Below are positions 24,546-31,211 of a stretch of 46,603 nt of DNA, one piece after another. The notes beneath the pieces were generated by a model that saw nothing but the letters and a program-made list of their open reading frames with translations, did no database searches and was not told the origin of the DNA. The number at the start of each line of letters is the position of its first letter. The stretch's first letter is position 1. The translations under genes and the position numbers were made by a program. Origin of the DNA: Treponema sp. (lineage in GTDB: Bacteria > Spirochaetota > Spirochaetia > Treponematales > Treponemataceae); assembly GCA_017617145.1 (NCBI GenBank), contig JAFZWX010000027.1:1-46603 (forward strand), written 5' to 3'.

Positions 24546-25097
24546 TTATCCTTTACAGTTCTTTTTATGTGCTTTAACCTTTTTCATGGCCCAGTCGTAA
24601 TGACTTGAAGTTGTACTAACAAAATAAGCACCAAGTGCAGCATTGCCGGTCCATGGAAAATGTTTTGGCATAAATAATTCTTCGTTGGAATATTTTTTTA
24701 TAAGTGCCATTACGTCGGCATGACTTTTTGCAAACAATTTTTTTGCTTCTTCAAGTGAAGTTTTTTGATGACGGTTCCAGAACATTACATTCATTGCGCC
24801 ATAAGTTTTCCAGCTGTATTCACTAGGCAAAAAGGCGATAGCAATTTTACTGTCTGTTATGCCTTTGTTGTTTTTAGGAAAATTTAACATAAGCTGGTGC
24901 CATTCATAAAGATGAATCAGTACATCGCGCACATTTTTGTCCCGGCTCCAGTGGGCTTCTTTTTTACTTGGCTCATTTGAAAAATCAAACGGTGTATTCA
25001 GTTCTTTTTCTGACATTCCGTCAATCATCTGAATGAGTTTGTCGTAGTTTTCCTGTGCAGCCTTAAGCAGGTCGTCTTTAGTTGTTGGTCTTGGCAT
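24546..25097 (-). CDS. ClbS/DfsB family four-helix bundle protein
   Basis: A 183-aa member of the DinB-like ClbS/DfsB family (formerly DUF1706). The start MPRPTTKDDLLKAAQENYDKL, the central RDVLIHLYEWHQ and the late YFVSTTSSHYDWAMKKVKAHKK are characteristic. ClbS itself hydrolyses the cyclopropane warhead of colibactin and protects DNA; whether this protein detoxifies a genotoxin is not shown. It begins three bases after the SAP/DUF6434-like gene, so it is in the same transcript as that gene and the GyrI-like gene. The set looks like a small-molecule or DNA-stress operon under the WYL regulator. Confidence 0.88.
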   Translation of the reverse strand: MPRPTTKDDLLKAAQENYDKLIQMIDGMSEKELNTPFDFSNEPSKKEAHWSRDKNVRDVLIHLYEWHQLMLNFPKNNKGITDSKIAIAFLPSEYSWKTYGAMNVMFWNRHQKTSLEEAKKLFAKSHADVMALIKKYSNEELFMPKHFPWTGNAALGAYFVSTTSSHYDWAMKKVKAHKKNCKG

Positions 25098-25100
25098 TTT

Positions 25101-25733
25101 TTATTTCTCCTTTCTTGCGTTCCCTGAGGCTCTCGAAGGGCCCAATGTTTCAAGTAATTTACTTGTATAAACTTTCTCCATTGTTGATTCCCGAACCTGT
25201 TTCCACAAGACTGCTGCAGTTTTGAACTTGTTTGGGATGTTAGCAATTGCCGGGTCTGCACAAAAATCCTTTACGAACTTATTCCATTGTAATGCAGACT
25301 TATCGTATTTTGCATAAGTTTTTTTACCGTAGTAAATATCCAGCAGGTCGCCAAGGGTAAAGTTTGTGTCCCCGGTTTCTTTTACTTTTTTGACAGTTGC
25401 AACCATGTCCACATTGAACTTAAAGGGTTTGATGCCTGTTTGGTTTTCAAAGAATTCACGGAAGCGTGGGCCAAAGGTAAAACCGCATTCAAGGATGGTG
25501 GTGGACAGGGAAAGAGATTCTGAAACTTGTCTAGTATGATTGGATGTGGTTATTTTTTCAGGTAATATCTTTTCTCCACTGAAATACGCTTCAATTACTT
25601 TGTTCAATTCAATTTTTCCACCGTCAGATTTTAGCCCAAGTTCACGGCAGATTTTTATAAGCTCTTCGCGATACCAGTAATATTTTGAGAATTCTTCAAA
25701 GGTTTTTATATCGTTAAAATCTGGTCGTTTCAT
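25101..25733 (-). CDS. SAP-like / DUF6434-type protein
   Basis: A 210-aa protein. The N-terminal 60 residues (WYREELIKICRELGLKSDGGKIEL) look like a SAP-type DNA-binding helix pair. The following region (TILECGFTFGPRFREFFENQTG, shown in part by FTFGPRFREFF) matches what is annotated as DUF6434, and the C-terminal third is a second helical unit. The function is unknown; DNA binding is likely. It is coupled to the GyrI-like gene by an ATGA overlap. Its last 14 residues (LGPSRASGNARKEK) come from a palindromic repeat that also occurs at 32345, so its tail is repeat-derived. Confidence 0.72.
   Translation of the reverse strand: MKRPDFNDIKTFEEFSKYYWYREELIKICRELGLKSDGGKIELNKVIEAYFSGEKILPEKITTSNHTRQVSESLSLSTTILECGFTFGPRFREFFENQTGIKPFKFNVDMVATVKKVKETGDTNFTLGDLLDIYYGKKTYAKYDKSALQWNKFVKDFCADPAIANIPNKFKTAAVLWKQVRESTMEKVYTSKLLETLGPSRASGNARKEK
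25116..25143. repeat. repeat of the CCCTGAGG...CGAAGGG family
   Basis: A 28-bp element with ends TCCCTGAGG and TCGAAGGGCCC. About 26 bp match the copy at 32345-32370 with one difference. It forms the 3' end of the SAP/DUF6434-like coding region. Confidence 0.8.
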
Positions 25734-26374
25734 ATTTTTCTTACCGGGTGTCGTATTACTGTTTTAAGTTTTTCTGGTAAAGTTTTTCGCGGGTCAGAAA
25801 GATAAATTTCATGATGAAGTCGTGTCTCAGAAAAATCATTTTCAAAATTGTTGGCAGTCAGGAAATCGTCCATCATTTTTACCGAAGCAGGTTCATCATC
25901 ATAAGAACCAATATGCATGATTTGAACACATTCTCCTTCAGTTATCTTTAGGAGTTCAGCCTTTGAACAATTAAGACCTTTCTTTTTTGATGCTTCTGCC
26001 ACAGCCCAGTCAAAATCGGTTTGTGTAACAAAATCAGGAAGGCGAATCAAAGAAATCCAGCAAAGAGAATCCTTATCAGAATAGTCCATCCCATCAAAAG
26101 GTGAATTACTTTTTTCCTGCCACCACAATCCTTCCAATGGAGGAACAACATAGTCAAAGTAACCGTCAATTCCGTGGTCTCCCATTTTGCTCATCTTTAA
26201 TGTATAGGAAACTGCATACAGAATTCCGACAGCCTGTTTATATTCACCGTCTTCTATATTTGGATTACCTTTTCCACGCACAGCGACATACTGCATTTGA
26301 GGAACAGTCACAATCTGCGGTTTTGCAGACGGAAGATAAAATTCCTTGTACTCTTTCTTAAAATCAAAAGCCAT
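25730..26374 (-). CDS. GyrI-like small-molecule binding domain protein
   Basis: A 214-aa stand-alone GyrI-like (SOUL/AraC effector-type) protein, a duplicated alpha/beta fold that binds small hydrophobic ligands. Marks: QIVTVPQMQYVAVRGKGNPN at the first strand and QIMHIGSYDDEP for the second repeat. Full-length for the family (about 205-215 aa). The start is the ATG at 26374 behind AAAAGGA; the frame is open a further 41 codons only because it runs through two palindromic repeats. It is the first gene of the operon and has an operator-covered promoter about 115-150 bases upstream. Confidence 0.85.
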   Translation of the reverse strand: MAFDFKKEYKEFYLPSAKPQIVTVPQMQYVAVRGKGNPNIEDGEYKQAVGILYAVSYTLKMSKMGDHGIDGYFDYVVPPLEGLWWQEKSNSPFDGMDYSDKDSLCWISLIRLPDFVTQTDFDWAVAEASKKKGLNCSKAELLKITEGECVQIMHIGSYDDEPASVKMMDDFLTANNFENDFSETRLHHEIYLSDPRKTLPEKLKTVIRHPVRKI

Positions 26375-26386
26375 ATTTTGTCCTTT

Positions 26387-26472
26387 TACGTCATTGCGAG
26401 CGAAGCGCGGCAATCCAGTTATAAATATGCGTTCATATGTATGGATTGCTTCGCTGCGCTCGCAATGACGTA
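26387..26472. repeat. inverted pair of CATTGCGAG-family repeats (MITE-like)
   Basis: Two 31-bp arms, 26387-26417 and 26442-26472, are inverted copies with 28 of 31 matches; both start TACGTCATTGCGAGCG from the outside and end GCAATCCA. A 24-bp AT-rich centre separates them. The pair lies in the 5' leader of the GyrI-like gene, where the RNA could fold into a long hairpin. Confidence 0.88.
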
Positions 26473-26488
26473 TGTATTTTGTACTTTT

Positions 26489-26494
26489 ATTATA
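26489..26494 (-). promoter_or_regulatory. -10 box of the GyrI operon promoter
   Basis: Minus strand TATAAT, six bases downstream of the palindromic operator at 26501-26526, which covers the expected -35. The leader to the ATG at 26374 would be about 105-110 nt and includes the inverted repeat pair. Confidence 0.6.
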
Positions 26495-26500
26495 CACTTT

Positions 26501-26526
26501 AAATATGACAACTAAATGTCATATTT
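26501..26526. promoter_or_regulatory. palindromic operator, copy 1 (candidate WYL-regulator site)
   Basis: Perfect 10-bp arms AAATATGACA and TGTCATATTT around six bases. The same core, ATATGACAT then five variable bases then TGTCATATTTAAA, recurs at 27570. It sits on the -35 of the GyrI operon, directly downstream of the WYL regulator gene. Confidence 0.7.
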
Positions 26527-26537
26527 AAAATTATTTT

Positions 26538-27461
26538 TTATTTGTATTCCGTTAAAACCCCTTTTGCGAGAGCGACCACTTTTTCACGTACTAGTTTAGG
26601 AGAAATTATTTTCATATGCGGGCCAAAGCTTAAAAGTAATTCGTAAACCCAGTCGTCCTTAGGAACAGAGAAGGTCGCTGTAACGCTACCATCCTTATGA
26701 GGAATAACTTCGGAGCATATAAAGGTATCAAGCAGATAAGAGATTTTCTGTGGATATATTTTTGCTTTAATTGTCAGAAGTTCCGGGTGATAATTGAAGT
26801 TTTGTTTATGAGCAGGTTTATTGATTTTTGTAATATTGGCAGCACGACCTGTCATATCAAGATTTTGTATTCGGGTAAGCTTAAAAAAACGTTCTGCCTT
26901 ACGCAAGGTACACCAGCCCTGTAAATACCAGGCTTGTCCTTTGTAAATCAGCTTCCATGGATGAACTGTCCGCCGCTCCATAGTTCCATCGCCTGAAAAA
27001 TAATCAAAAACAACCTGCTTTTTCTGTAAAATACAATCCCGCAGCGTTCCAAATACCTGCCGTACACTGCTGCCTTCGGGACTCCAGGGAGCAAAATCTA
27101 CTTCGAGCCAGTCTGTGTCTTTAGCAACAAGCCCAGAGATTTTTTCTGCAGCCTTGATGTTTGCATTTACGGCAGAAGCAGGATTTCCGCTTAAACTGTT
27201 CAAAGCTTTTACACTTGAAACAATTGCAAGGCGTTCTTCTTCGGAAAGAACTTTTGTATCAAGGGCATATTGTTCCGAAATTGCAATTCCGCCGCCACGA
27301 CCGTTTTGTGTATAAACAGGAACTCCCGAAACAGAAAGAGCATCTACCCAGCGGTAAATTGTTCTGGTAGAAACCCCAAAGCGTTCTGCTATTTCCTTTG
27401 CGGTTACCTGCTTTTTGTCGATGAGAACATAAACCAGTTCGAAAAGTTGATCTATTTGCAT
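26538..27461 (-). CDS. WYL-domain HTH transcriptional regulator
   Basis: A 307-aa YafY/DeoR-like regulator. The N-terminal winged helix (VTAKEIAERFGVSTRTIYRW) is followed by a wing GRGGGIAI, then a WYL ligand-binding domain (WYLQGWCTLRKAERFFKLTRI) and the WCX C-terminal domain. WYL proteins sense ligands, often nucleic-acid-derived or second-messenger molecules. It lies between two copies of a palindromic operator: copy 1 before the GyrI operon, copy 2 in its own upstream region shared with fructosamine kinase. The ATG at 27461 follows a TGCTATACT -10 by six bases, so its mRNA is probably leaderless. Confidence 0.92.
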   Translation of the reverse strand: MQIDQLFELVYVLIDKKQVTAKEIAERFGVSTRTIYRWVDALSVSGVPVYTQNGRGGGIAISEQYALDTKVLSEEERLAIVSSVKALNSLSGNPASAVNANIKAAEKISGLVAKDTDWLEVDFAPWSPEGSSVRQVFGTLRDCILQKKQVVFDYFSGDGTMERRTVHPWKLIYKGQAWYLQGWCTLRKAERFFKLTRIQNLDMTGRAANITKINKPAHKQNFNYHPELLTIKAKIYPQKISYLLDTFICSEVIPHKDGSVTATFSVPKDDWVYELLLSFGPHMKIISPKLVREKVVALAKGVLTEYK

Positions 27462-27467
27462 AAGATT

Positions 27468-27476
27468 AGTATAGCA
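27468..27476 (-). promoter_or_regulatory. extended -10 promoter of the WYL regulator
   Basis: Minus strand TGCTATACT, -10 at 27473-27468, six bases before the ATG. No clear -35; that position falls within the imperfect palindrome at 27482-27501. Confidence 0.65.
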
Positions 27477-27481
27477 TATAA

Positions 27482-27501
27482 CGCCTCGATTAATCTCGGC
27501 G
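27482..27501. promoter_or_regulatory. imperfect palindrome over the WYL regulator's -35
   Basis: CGCC, two bases, GATTAATC, two bases, GGCG: 16 of 20 positions are symmetrical. Location suggests an operator for autoregulation or an activator site; it is unlike the TATGACA operators. Confidence 0.4.
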
Positions 27502-27569
27502 AGCCATTTAATCGTAAATCCTAAAATGATCCTAGCGGCTCATTTTTTAACGGATTTGCTATTGTCGGC

Positions 27570-27591
27570 ATATGACATCGCAATGTCATAT
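27570..27591. promoter_or_regulatory. palindromic operator, copy 2
   Basis: Arms ATATGACA and TGTCATAT around six bases, with the same right flank TTAAA as copy 1. It lies between the divergent WYL regulator and fructosamine kinase genes, just upstream of a rightward TGATATAAA -10 (27603-27611). Confidence 0.7.
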
Positions 27592-27602
27592 TTAAATAAT
27601 TT

Positions 27603-27611
27603 TGATATAAA
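27603..27611 (+). promoter_or_regulatory. possible operator-controlled -10 towards fructosamine kinase
   Basis: TGATATAAA follows operator copy 2 by 11 bases. A transcript from here would carry the two palindromic repeats at 27617-27685 in its leader, mirroring the layout of the GyrI operon (operator, promoter, repeat pair, gene). Confidence 0.4.
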
Positions 27612-27616
27612 ACCTC

Positions 27617-27643
27617 TGTCATTGCCGTGCTTGACACGTCAAT
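27617..27643. repeat. palindromic repeat (CTTGA loop), decayed
   Basis: Left arm ATTGCCGTG is intact; the right arm reads CACGTCAAT and has lost a base compared with the family. Confidence 0.75.
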
Positions 27644-27653
27644 CTTTCTTTGT

Positions 27654-27685
27654 AATAGATGTCCGGGTCAAGCCCGAACATGACA
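27654..27685. repeat. palindromic repeat (TCAAG loop), partner copy
   Basis: ATGTCCGGG / CCCGAACAT around TCAAG with one mismatch, flank AATAG and tail GACA. It forms an inverted doublet with the copy at 27617. Confidence 0.8.
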
Positions 27686-27694
27686 CATTTTCTA

Positions 27695-27723
27695 TCGACA
27701 ACTTATGTTTTTCCTTTTATTAT
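27695..27723 (+). promoter_or_regulatory. leaderless-type promoter of fructosamine kinase
   Basis: -35 TCGACA (27695-27700), 17 nt, -10 TATTAT (27718-27723), then six bases and the ATG at 27730. Confidence 0.6.
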
Positions 27724-27729
27724 AGAATT

Positions 27730-28659
27730 ATGAACATTCCACTTCCCCCAAACTATAATTCGCTGGCGCAGGCCCTGGTTGATCTTTTTGGTACTTCTGT
27801 TGCAATTGCGCAGACAGACAGGGTTTCAGGCGGTGACATAAACAAGGCTTATGCTCTCACTCTCAACAACGGTAAACGCATTTTCATGAAAGCAAACGCA
27901 AAACAAAATGCAGCCTTTTTTACAGCCGAAGCCGCAGGTCTTACCGCAATCGCCTCAACAAAATCCATATGTACTCCAGAAATCTTATGCACTGGTACAG
28001 ACGATGGCGAAGATGTGGGCTATAGTTTCCTTCTTTTGAAATATATAGAAAGTGGAAAACGCCACCCGGACTATTGGGAAGAGCTTGGACACAATCTTGC
28101 AGTTATGCACAACGCAGACACAACAACCTTTTTTGACACAAAATCTCAACAAAACACTTTTGGTTTTTTCCAGGATAATTTTGTAGGCGCCCGCCCGCAA
28201 ATAAACAAACCCTGCAACAGCTGGGTTTCCTTCTTCCGTGAAAACAGACTTGCTCCACAATTCAAAGCAGCTGACTCATACTTTTCAACCCGTGACCGTG
28301 AAGCAAACACAAAGCTGCTCGACCACCTTGACGACTTTCTTATAGAACCGGAAAAACCAAGCCTTCTTCATGGAGATCTTTGGAACGGAAACGTAATGTG
28401 CGGCCCAGATGGAAAAGCAATGCTTATAGATCCAGCCTGCTATATAGGACACGCCGAAGCCGACCTTGCAATGACAGAACTATTCGGTGGCTTCCCACCA
28501 TCCTTTTACGAAGCTTTCCGCGAGGTTCATCCGCTCCAGCCCGGCTACGAAAACCGCCGCGACCTTTATAATTTATATCAGCTTTTGAATCATTTAAATT
28601 TGTTTGGACCAAGCTATCTGGGTCCAGTTCAGAGCATTGTTGCGGAGTATGTTGGATAA
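27730..28659 (+). CDS. fructosamine kinase family protein
   Basis: A 309-aa ketosamine-3-kinase of the aminoglycoside phosphotransferase fold, which phosphorylates glycated amines (Amadori products) for removal or use. The catalytic loop LLHGDLWNGNVM and the metal-binding IDPACYIGHAEADLAMTELFGG are textbook, with EAF and NLYQLLNHLNLFG near the end. Full length for the family (about 290-310 aa). The true start is the ATG at 27730, supported by the promoter; the frame stays open upstream through two repeats and an operator, but that part is non-coding. It ends in a palindromic repeat shared with the convergent nucleoside hydrolase. Confidence 0.93.
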   Translation: MNIPLPPNYNSLAQALVDLFGTSVAIAQTDRVSGGDINKAYALTLNNGKRIFMKANAKQNAAFFTAEAAGLTAIASTKSICTPEILCTGTDDGEDVGYSFLLLKYIESGKRHPDYWEELGHNLAVMHNADTTTFFDTKSQQNTFGFFQDNFVGARPQINKPCNSWVSFFRENRLAPQFKAADSYFSTRDREANTKLLDHLDDFLIEPEKPSLLHGDLWNGNVMCGPDGKAMLIDPACYIGHAEADLAMTELFGGFPPSFYEAFREVHPLQPGYENRRDLYNLYQLLNHLNLFGPSYLGPVQSIVAEYVG

Positions 28660-28660
28660 A

Positions 28661-28690
28661 AAGATTGCCGGATCAAGTCCGGCAATGACA
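28661..28690. repeat. palindromic repeat between convergent genes
   Basis: Stem ATTGCCGGA / TCCGGCAAT around TCAAG, tail GACA. It fills the 32-base gap between the stops of fructosamine kinase and nucleoside hydrolase, so it could act as a two-way transcription end, though it lacks a long T run. Confidence 0.8.
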
Positions 28691-28691
28691 A

Positions 28692-29615
28692 TCAGACGCC
28701 AAAAAACAACTTTAGCTTTGCAAAAAAATCTTCCAGAATAAAGCGGGAATCAACGCTGGTGTAGACACGAATCACAGGTGCACCCTCACGCACTTCGGAA
28801 CCTGTCTCGTCATTAATCCAGGGCGCCGGTGCTTCCACAAACTTTCCGCATCCAGGATTAATTGCAATAGCAATTGCAGGAGAGTCCCCCAGCGACCAGC
28901 TTTCTCCCTGAGTCCAACCGGCACGCTCAGACAAATTGTAATCAATCATATTGTGATAAAGATGGTGACCGATTTTTCCGTAAGGTTCGACTTTTACTTT
29001 AAGTTCGGCAAGCGTAACGCTTATTGTTGTATAAACATCAGATGGAACAAGCCAGATTTTTGCCCCGCTTTGCAAAACTTCATTTGCCGCAGTAACATCG
29101 TTTCCTGCATTGAACTCTCTGAAAGGAACAGGCTTCCCTATATTCTGGATACCGTGGGTACCAATCCACACAATTATTATTTTATCCTTAATTTCAGGGC
29201 AGGTACGCAAAGCCATGGCAACATTTGTAATTGCTCCCTGGCACAAAATATAAAGCGGCCCGGCGGCAGATCCAGCGTCAACACCAGAACCAATCCCAGC
29301 CTTTGCTTCATCAATAATAAACTGTGCAGCCGGCGAAATTTCACCATCACTTTCAAGCGGTCCCTTCTGTCCCATAAAAACAGGAACATCAACATCCATA
29401 GCATCAAGTACAGTCTTCACTTCATCATAACTGCGCTGAGTTGAATCAGGCTCGCGAAAGTGCTCAGCAAGAATTCCGCGTACAATCAATTTAGGACTCA
29501 TCAAAGCCTGAGCAATTGCAAAAGGGTCATCTGCTTCGCAAGCAGCGTCTGTATCAATAATCACGCGGATTTTTTTGTAATCAGGAATCTTAATCAAATC
29601 ATTCGGGTTTTTCAT
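28692..29615 (-). CDS. inosine/uridine-preferring nucleoside hydrolase family protein
   Basis: A 307-aa member of the IUNH fold, which cleaves ribonucleosides or related N-glycosides. The calcium-binding N terminus reads VIIDTDAACEADDPFAI, a variant of DTDPGxDD that keeps three aspartates. CQGAITNVAMAL and the active-site segment FNAGNDVTAANEVLQSG also fit. The altered first motif places it in a divergent subgroup, so the substrate is uncertain. The gene is read alone from a TTTACA-16-TAAAAT promoter that ends seven bases before the ATG. Confidence 0.85.
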   Translation of the reverse strand: MKNPNDLIKIPDYKKIRVIIDTDAACEADDPFAIAQALMSPKLIVRGILAEHFREPDSTQRSYDEVKTVLDAMDVDVPVFMGQKGPLESDGEISPAAQFIIDEAKAGIGSGVDAGSAAGPLYILCQGAITNVAMALRTCPEIKDKIIIVWIGTHGIQNIGKPVPFREFNAGNDVTAANEVLQSGAKIWLVPSDVYTTISVTLAELKVKVEPYGKIGHHLYHNMIDYNLSERAGWTQGESWSLGDSPAIAIAINPGCGKFVEAPAPWINDETGSEVREGAPVIRVYTSVDSRFILEDFFAKLKLFFGV

Positions 29616-29622
29616 ATAAATA

Positions 29623-29650
29623 ATTTTACAGCATTTTTAGAGGTTGTAAA
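29623..29650 (-). promoter_or_regulatory. leaderless-type promoter of the nucleoside hydrolase
   Basis: Minus strand -35 TTTACA (29650-29645), 16 nt, -10 TAAAAT (29628-29623), seven bases before the ATG at 29615. Confidence 0.6.
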
Positions 29651-29688
29651 GGAAAAACAATATGGTTGTCATAATGGGTTTTTAAGCT

Positions 29689-30141
29689 TTAAGCAGCAAA
29701 AGGATTAATAATCTTAATTCCATTTACTAACTGGTTATGACTCATATCTTCGGAATAAACAATTACACAACCAGAAGTATGTGCCGCAGAAACAATAAGA
29801 GAATCCCAGAAAGAAAACTGGGTTTTGATGCTGATATCTATTGCATTAAAAATATGCTGGACGGAAACTTGTGTGACGGGAAGATTTTCTGAAAAGAAAT
29901 CAAGATATTCTTTTGCAGCTTCTTTGGAAAGCTTAAGTTTTTGTGTTGTTACAGCATAAAATTCCTGAAGACTTTGTGTTGAAATTGTTCCAATATTTCT
30001 ATGAATAGCTTTATCTATGAGATTAATTGCAATTTTTTGTTTTTTGGTATCTCTTTCGTCAACAGAATAAACCAGAATATTTGAATCAAAGAAAACTTTA
30101 TCTTCTGCAATTTTTGTTTGAACTTTTGATTTATCTTTCAT
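29689..30141 (-). CDS. PIN-domain ribonuclease (VapC-like toxin)
   Basis: A 150-aa PIN-domain protein, probably an endoribonuclease toxin. The acidic metal site is complete: Asp19 in FFDSNILVYS, Glu60 in LQEF, Asp113 in FWDSLIV and Glu131-Asp132 in VYSEDMSH. The start is the ATG at 30141, behind GGGAGGAG and 11 bases inside the end of the XRE gene, so the two are translated together. The partner is an XRE-type HTH protein, less usual than the AbrB or RHH antitoxins of standard VapBC. An upstream in-frame start at 30171 lies inside the antitoxin gene and is less likely. Confidence 0.87.
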   Translation of the reverse strand: MKDKSKVQTKIAEDKVFFDSNILVYSVDERDTKKQKIAINLIDKAIHRNIGTISTQSLQEFYAVTTQKLKLSKEAAKEYLDFFSENLPVTQVSVQHIFNAIDISIKTQFSFWDSLIVSAAHTSGCVIVYSEDMSHNQLVNGIKIINPFAA

Positions 30142-30652
30142 ATATCTCCTCCCGTGTCCATTTAGTTCCATCAGATTTTAGATGATATTTTTCATTAAGT
30201 TCTAATAATTGCTCAATAGGGGATTTCTTTTTTTCAGGCATCAATTTTTCGGTGGTCGATTTCCTAACCATTTCGGCTACCATTTCTAAAACCAGAAGTT
30301 GTTCGTTGTAAATAAGCTTTGGCAGCATTTCGGCAATTGATTTTAAGTATAATGATTGAGGTTGATATTTCTTTTCAGAGGCATATTGAGCAGCGGGATC
30401 ATGTACCTCAAGAGGTTGCACTTCTGGAATTTCATAAACTGCTTTTTTATTTGAAATCGAATCATCAATTATAAAGTCATAAGTAACATGATAAAAATGT
30501 GCCAGTTCAGCTACAATTTTTACCGGTGGTTCCACAAGTCCATTTTCATACTTAATATACATCTGCCTAGAAATGCCCAAAAACTGAGCCACCGCCGCTT
30601 GAGAAAAATTATTCTGCTCTCTAAGAGCCTTTATTGTGTTGTTCATTGCCAT
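30131..30652 (-). CDS. XRE-family HTH protein (antitoxin of the PIN toxin)
   Basis: A 173-aa protein. The N-terminal Cro/C1-type HTH (residues 5-60: NNFSQAAVAQFLGISRQMYIKYENG) binds DNA. The C-terminal half (MLPKLIYNEQLLVLEMVAEM to the end) is probably the toxin-binding part. It overlaps the PIN gene by 11 bases. Its promoter is near-ideal (TTGACT-16-TATACT, TGC-extended), overlaps a small palindrome and ends six bases before the ATG, so the antitoxin mRNA looks leaderless and autoregulated. Confidence 0.85.
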   Translation of the reverse strand: MAMNNTIKALREQNNFSQAAVAQFLGISRQMYIKYENGLVEPPVKIVAELAHFYHVTYDFIIDDSISNKKAVYEIPEVQPLEVHDPAAQYASEKKYQPQSLYLKSIAEMLPKLIYNEQLLVLEMVAEMVRKSTTEKLMPEKKKSPIEQLLELNEKYHLKSDGTKWTREEIYER

Positions 30653-30658
30653 GTGGAT

Positions 30659-30686
30659 AGTATAGCATGATTTTTAGAGAAGTCAA
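30659..30686 (-). promoter_or_regulatory. promoter of the XRE-PIN operon
   Basis: Minus strand -35 TTGACT (30686-30681), 16 nt, -10 TATACT (30664-30659) preceded by TGC, then six bases and the ATG at 30652. Confidence 0.72.
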
Positions 30687-30697
30687 TATATGTTGAC
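30682..30697. promoter_or_regulatory. palindrome overlapping the XRE-PIN -35 (candidate operator)
   Basis: GTCAA, six bases, TTGAC. It includes the -35 hexamer, the usual place for antitoxin autorepression. Confidence 0.5.
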
Positions 30698-30740
30698 AAA
30701 TAGTGTAAACTATAAGCAACTCATTTGAAGGTGGCTTTTT

Positions 30741-31085
30741 TTATTTTTCAAAATTATCTGCAATTGTTGCGAGCAATTTTTCTTTTTCGGGGGAGAGGTG
30801 CTCGCATTTTTTTATGATTTCGGAATGTTTGCGGTAAAGGCGGAGCTGTTCGGCTTCCTGGTCTTTGTTTTTGTTTGATGGGGTGTTGGATCCGGTTACC
30901 AGATATTCAACGGTTACGCCAAGGACAGAGGCGATTTTGACTGCGGTGTCGGCGGATGGGGTGCTGCCACGTTTGATTCCTAAATTAAAATTTGTAAGAC
31001 TGAAATTGCATTTTTTTGCAAGATAAGTTCTAGTTTTTCCGAGATATTCCAATTCTTCATCAACTCTGAGCCAGAAATTACTCAT
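30741..31085 (-). CDS. small XRE-family regulator (candidate restriction-modification controller)
   Basis: A 114-aa HTH protein: residues 1-65 form a Cro/C1 fold (TRTYLAKKCNFSLTNFNLGI, then ADTAVKIASVLGVTVEYLVTG) and the C-terminal 45 residues are a charged helix. It is read away from an EcoRI-type methylase gene across a 126-bp gap with two palindromes. Small HTH controllers in this position are typical of restriction-modification systems (C proteins), which delay nuclease expression. It could also be an unrelated phage-type regulator. No clear Shine-Dalgarno site precedes the ATG. Confidence 0.8.
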   Translation of the reverse strand: MSNFWLRVDEELEYLGKTRTYLAKKCNFSLTNFNLGIKRGSTPSADTAVKIASVLGVTVEYLVTGSNTPSNKNKDQEAEQLRLYRKHSEIIKKCEHLSPEKEKLLATIADNFEK

Positions 31086-31155
31086 ATTTATATTTTTGTG
31101 AATAATTGTTTAGTTTTCTATTAAAAGTTTACAAATGAAAAGTTTTTGTGTAATA

Positions 31156-31169
31156 TTTACATATGTAAA
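31156..31169. promoter_or_regulatory. perfect palindrome in the XRE-methylase gap
   Basis: TTTACATATGTAAA, a perfect 14-bp palindrome in the divergent promoter region. Further TTTAC half-sites lie at about 31128 and 31195. A good candidate operator for the 114-aa XRE protein. Confidence 0.55.
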
Positions 31170-31176
31170 GAATAGT

Positions 31177-31190
31177 TGTTTGACTAAACA
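31177..31190. promoter_or_regulatory. second palindrome in the XRE-methylase gap
   Basis: TGTTT, GACT, AAACA: 5-bp arms around four bases, 22 bp upstream of the methylase start codon and near its likely promoter. Confidence 0.4.
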
Positions 31191-31211
31191 TTTCTTTACT
31201 TAGGGTAATTT

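Noticed and set aside
26387..26472. Riboswitch in the leader of the GyrI-like gene
   Set aside because: The structure is an inverted pair of a repeat family that also occurs at 24511; no known aptamer motif is visible.
26375..26497. Longer N terminus of the GyrI-like protein
   Set aside because: The 41 extra codons cross two inverted repeats and the promoter is too close; AAAAGGA precedes the ATG at 26374.
27526..27729. Longer N terminus of fructosamine kinase
   Set aside because: This part holds an operator, two palindromic repeats and a promoter; the family begins at the ATG at 27730.
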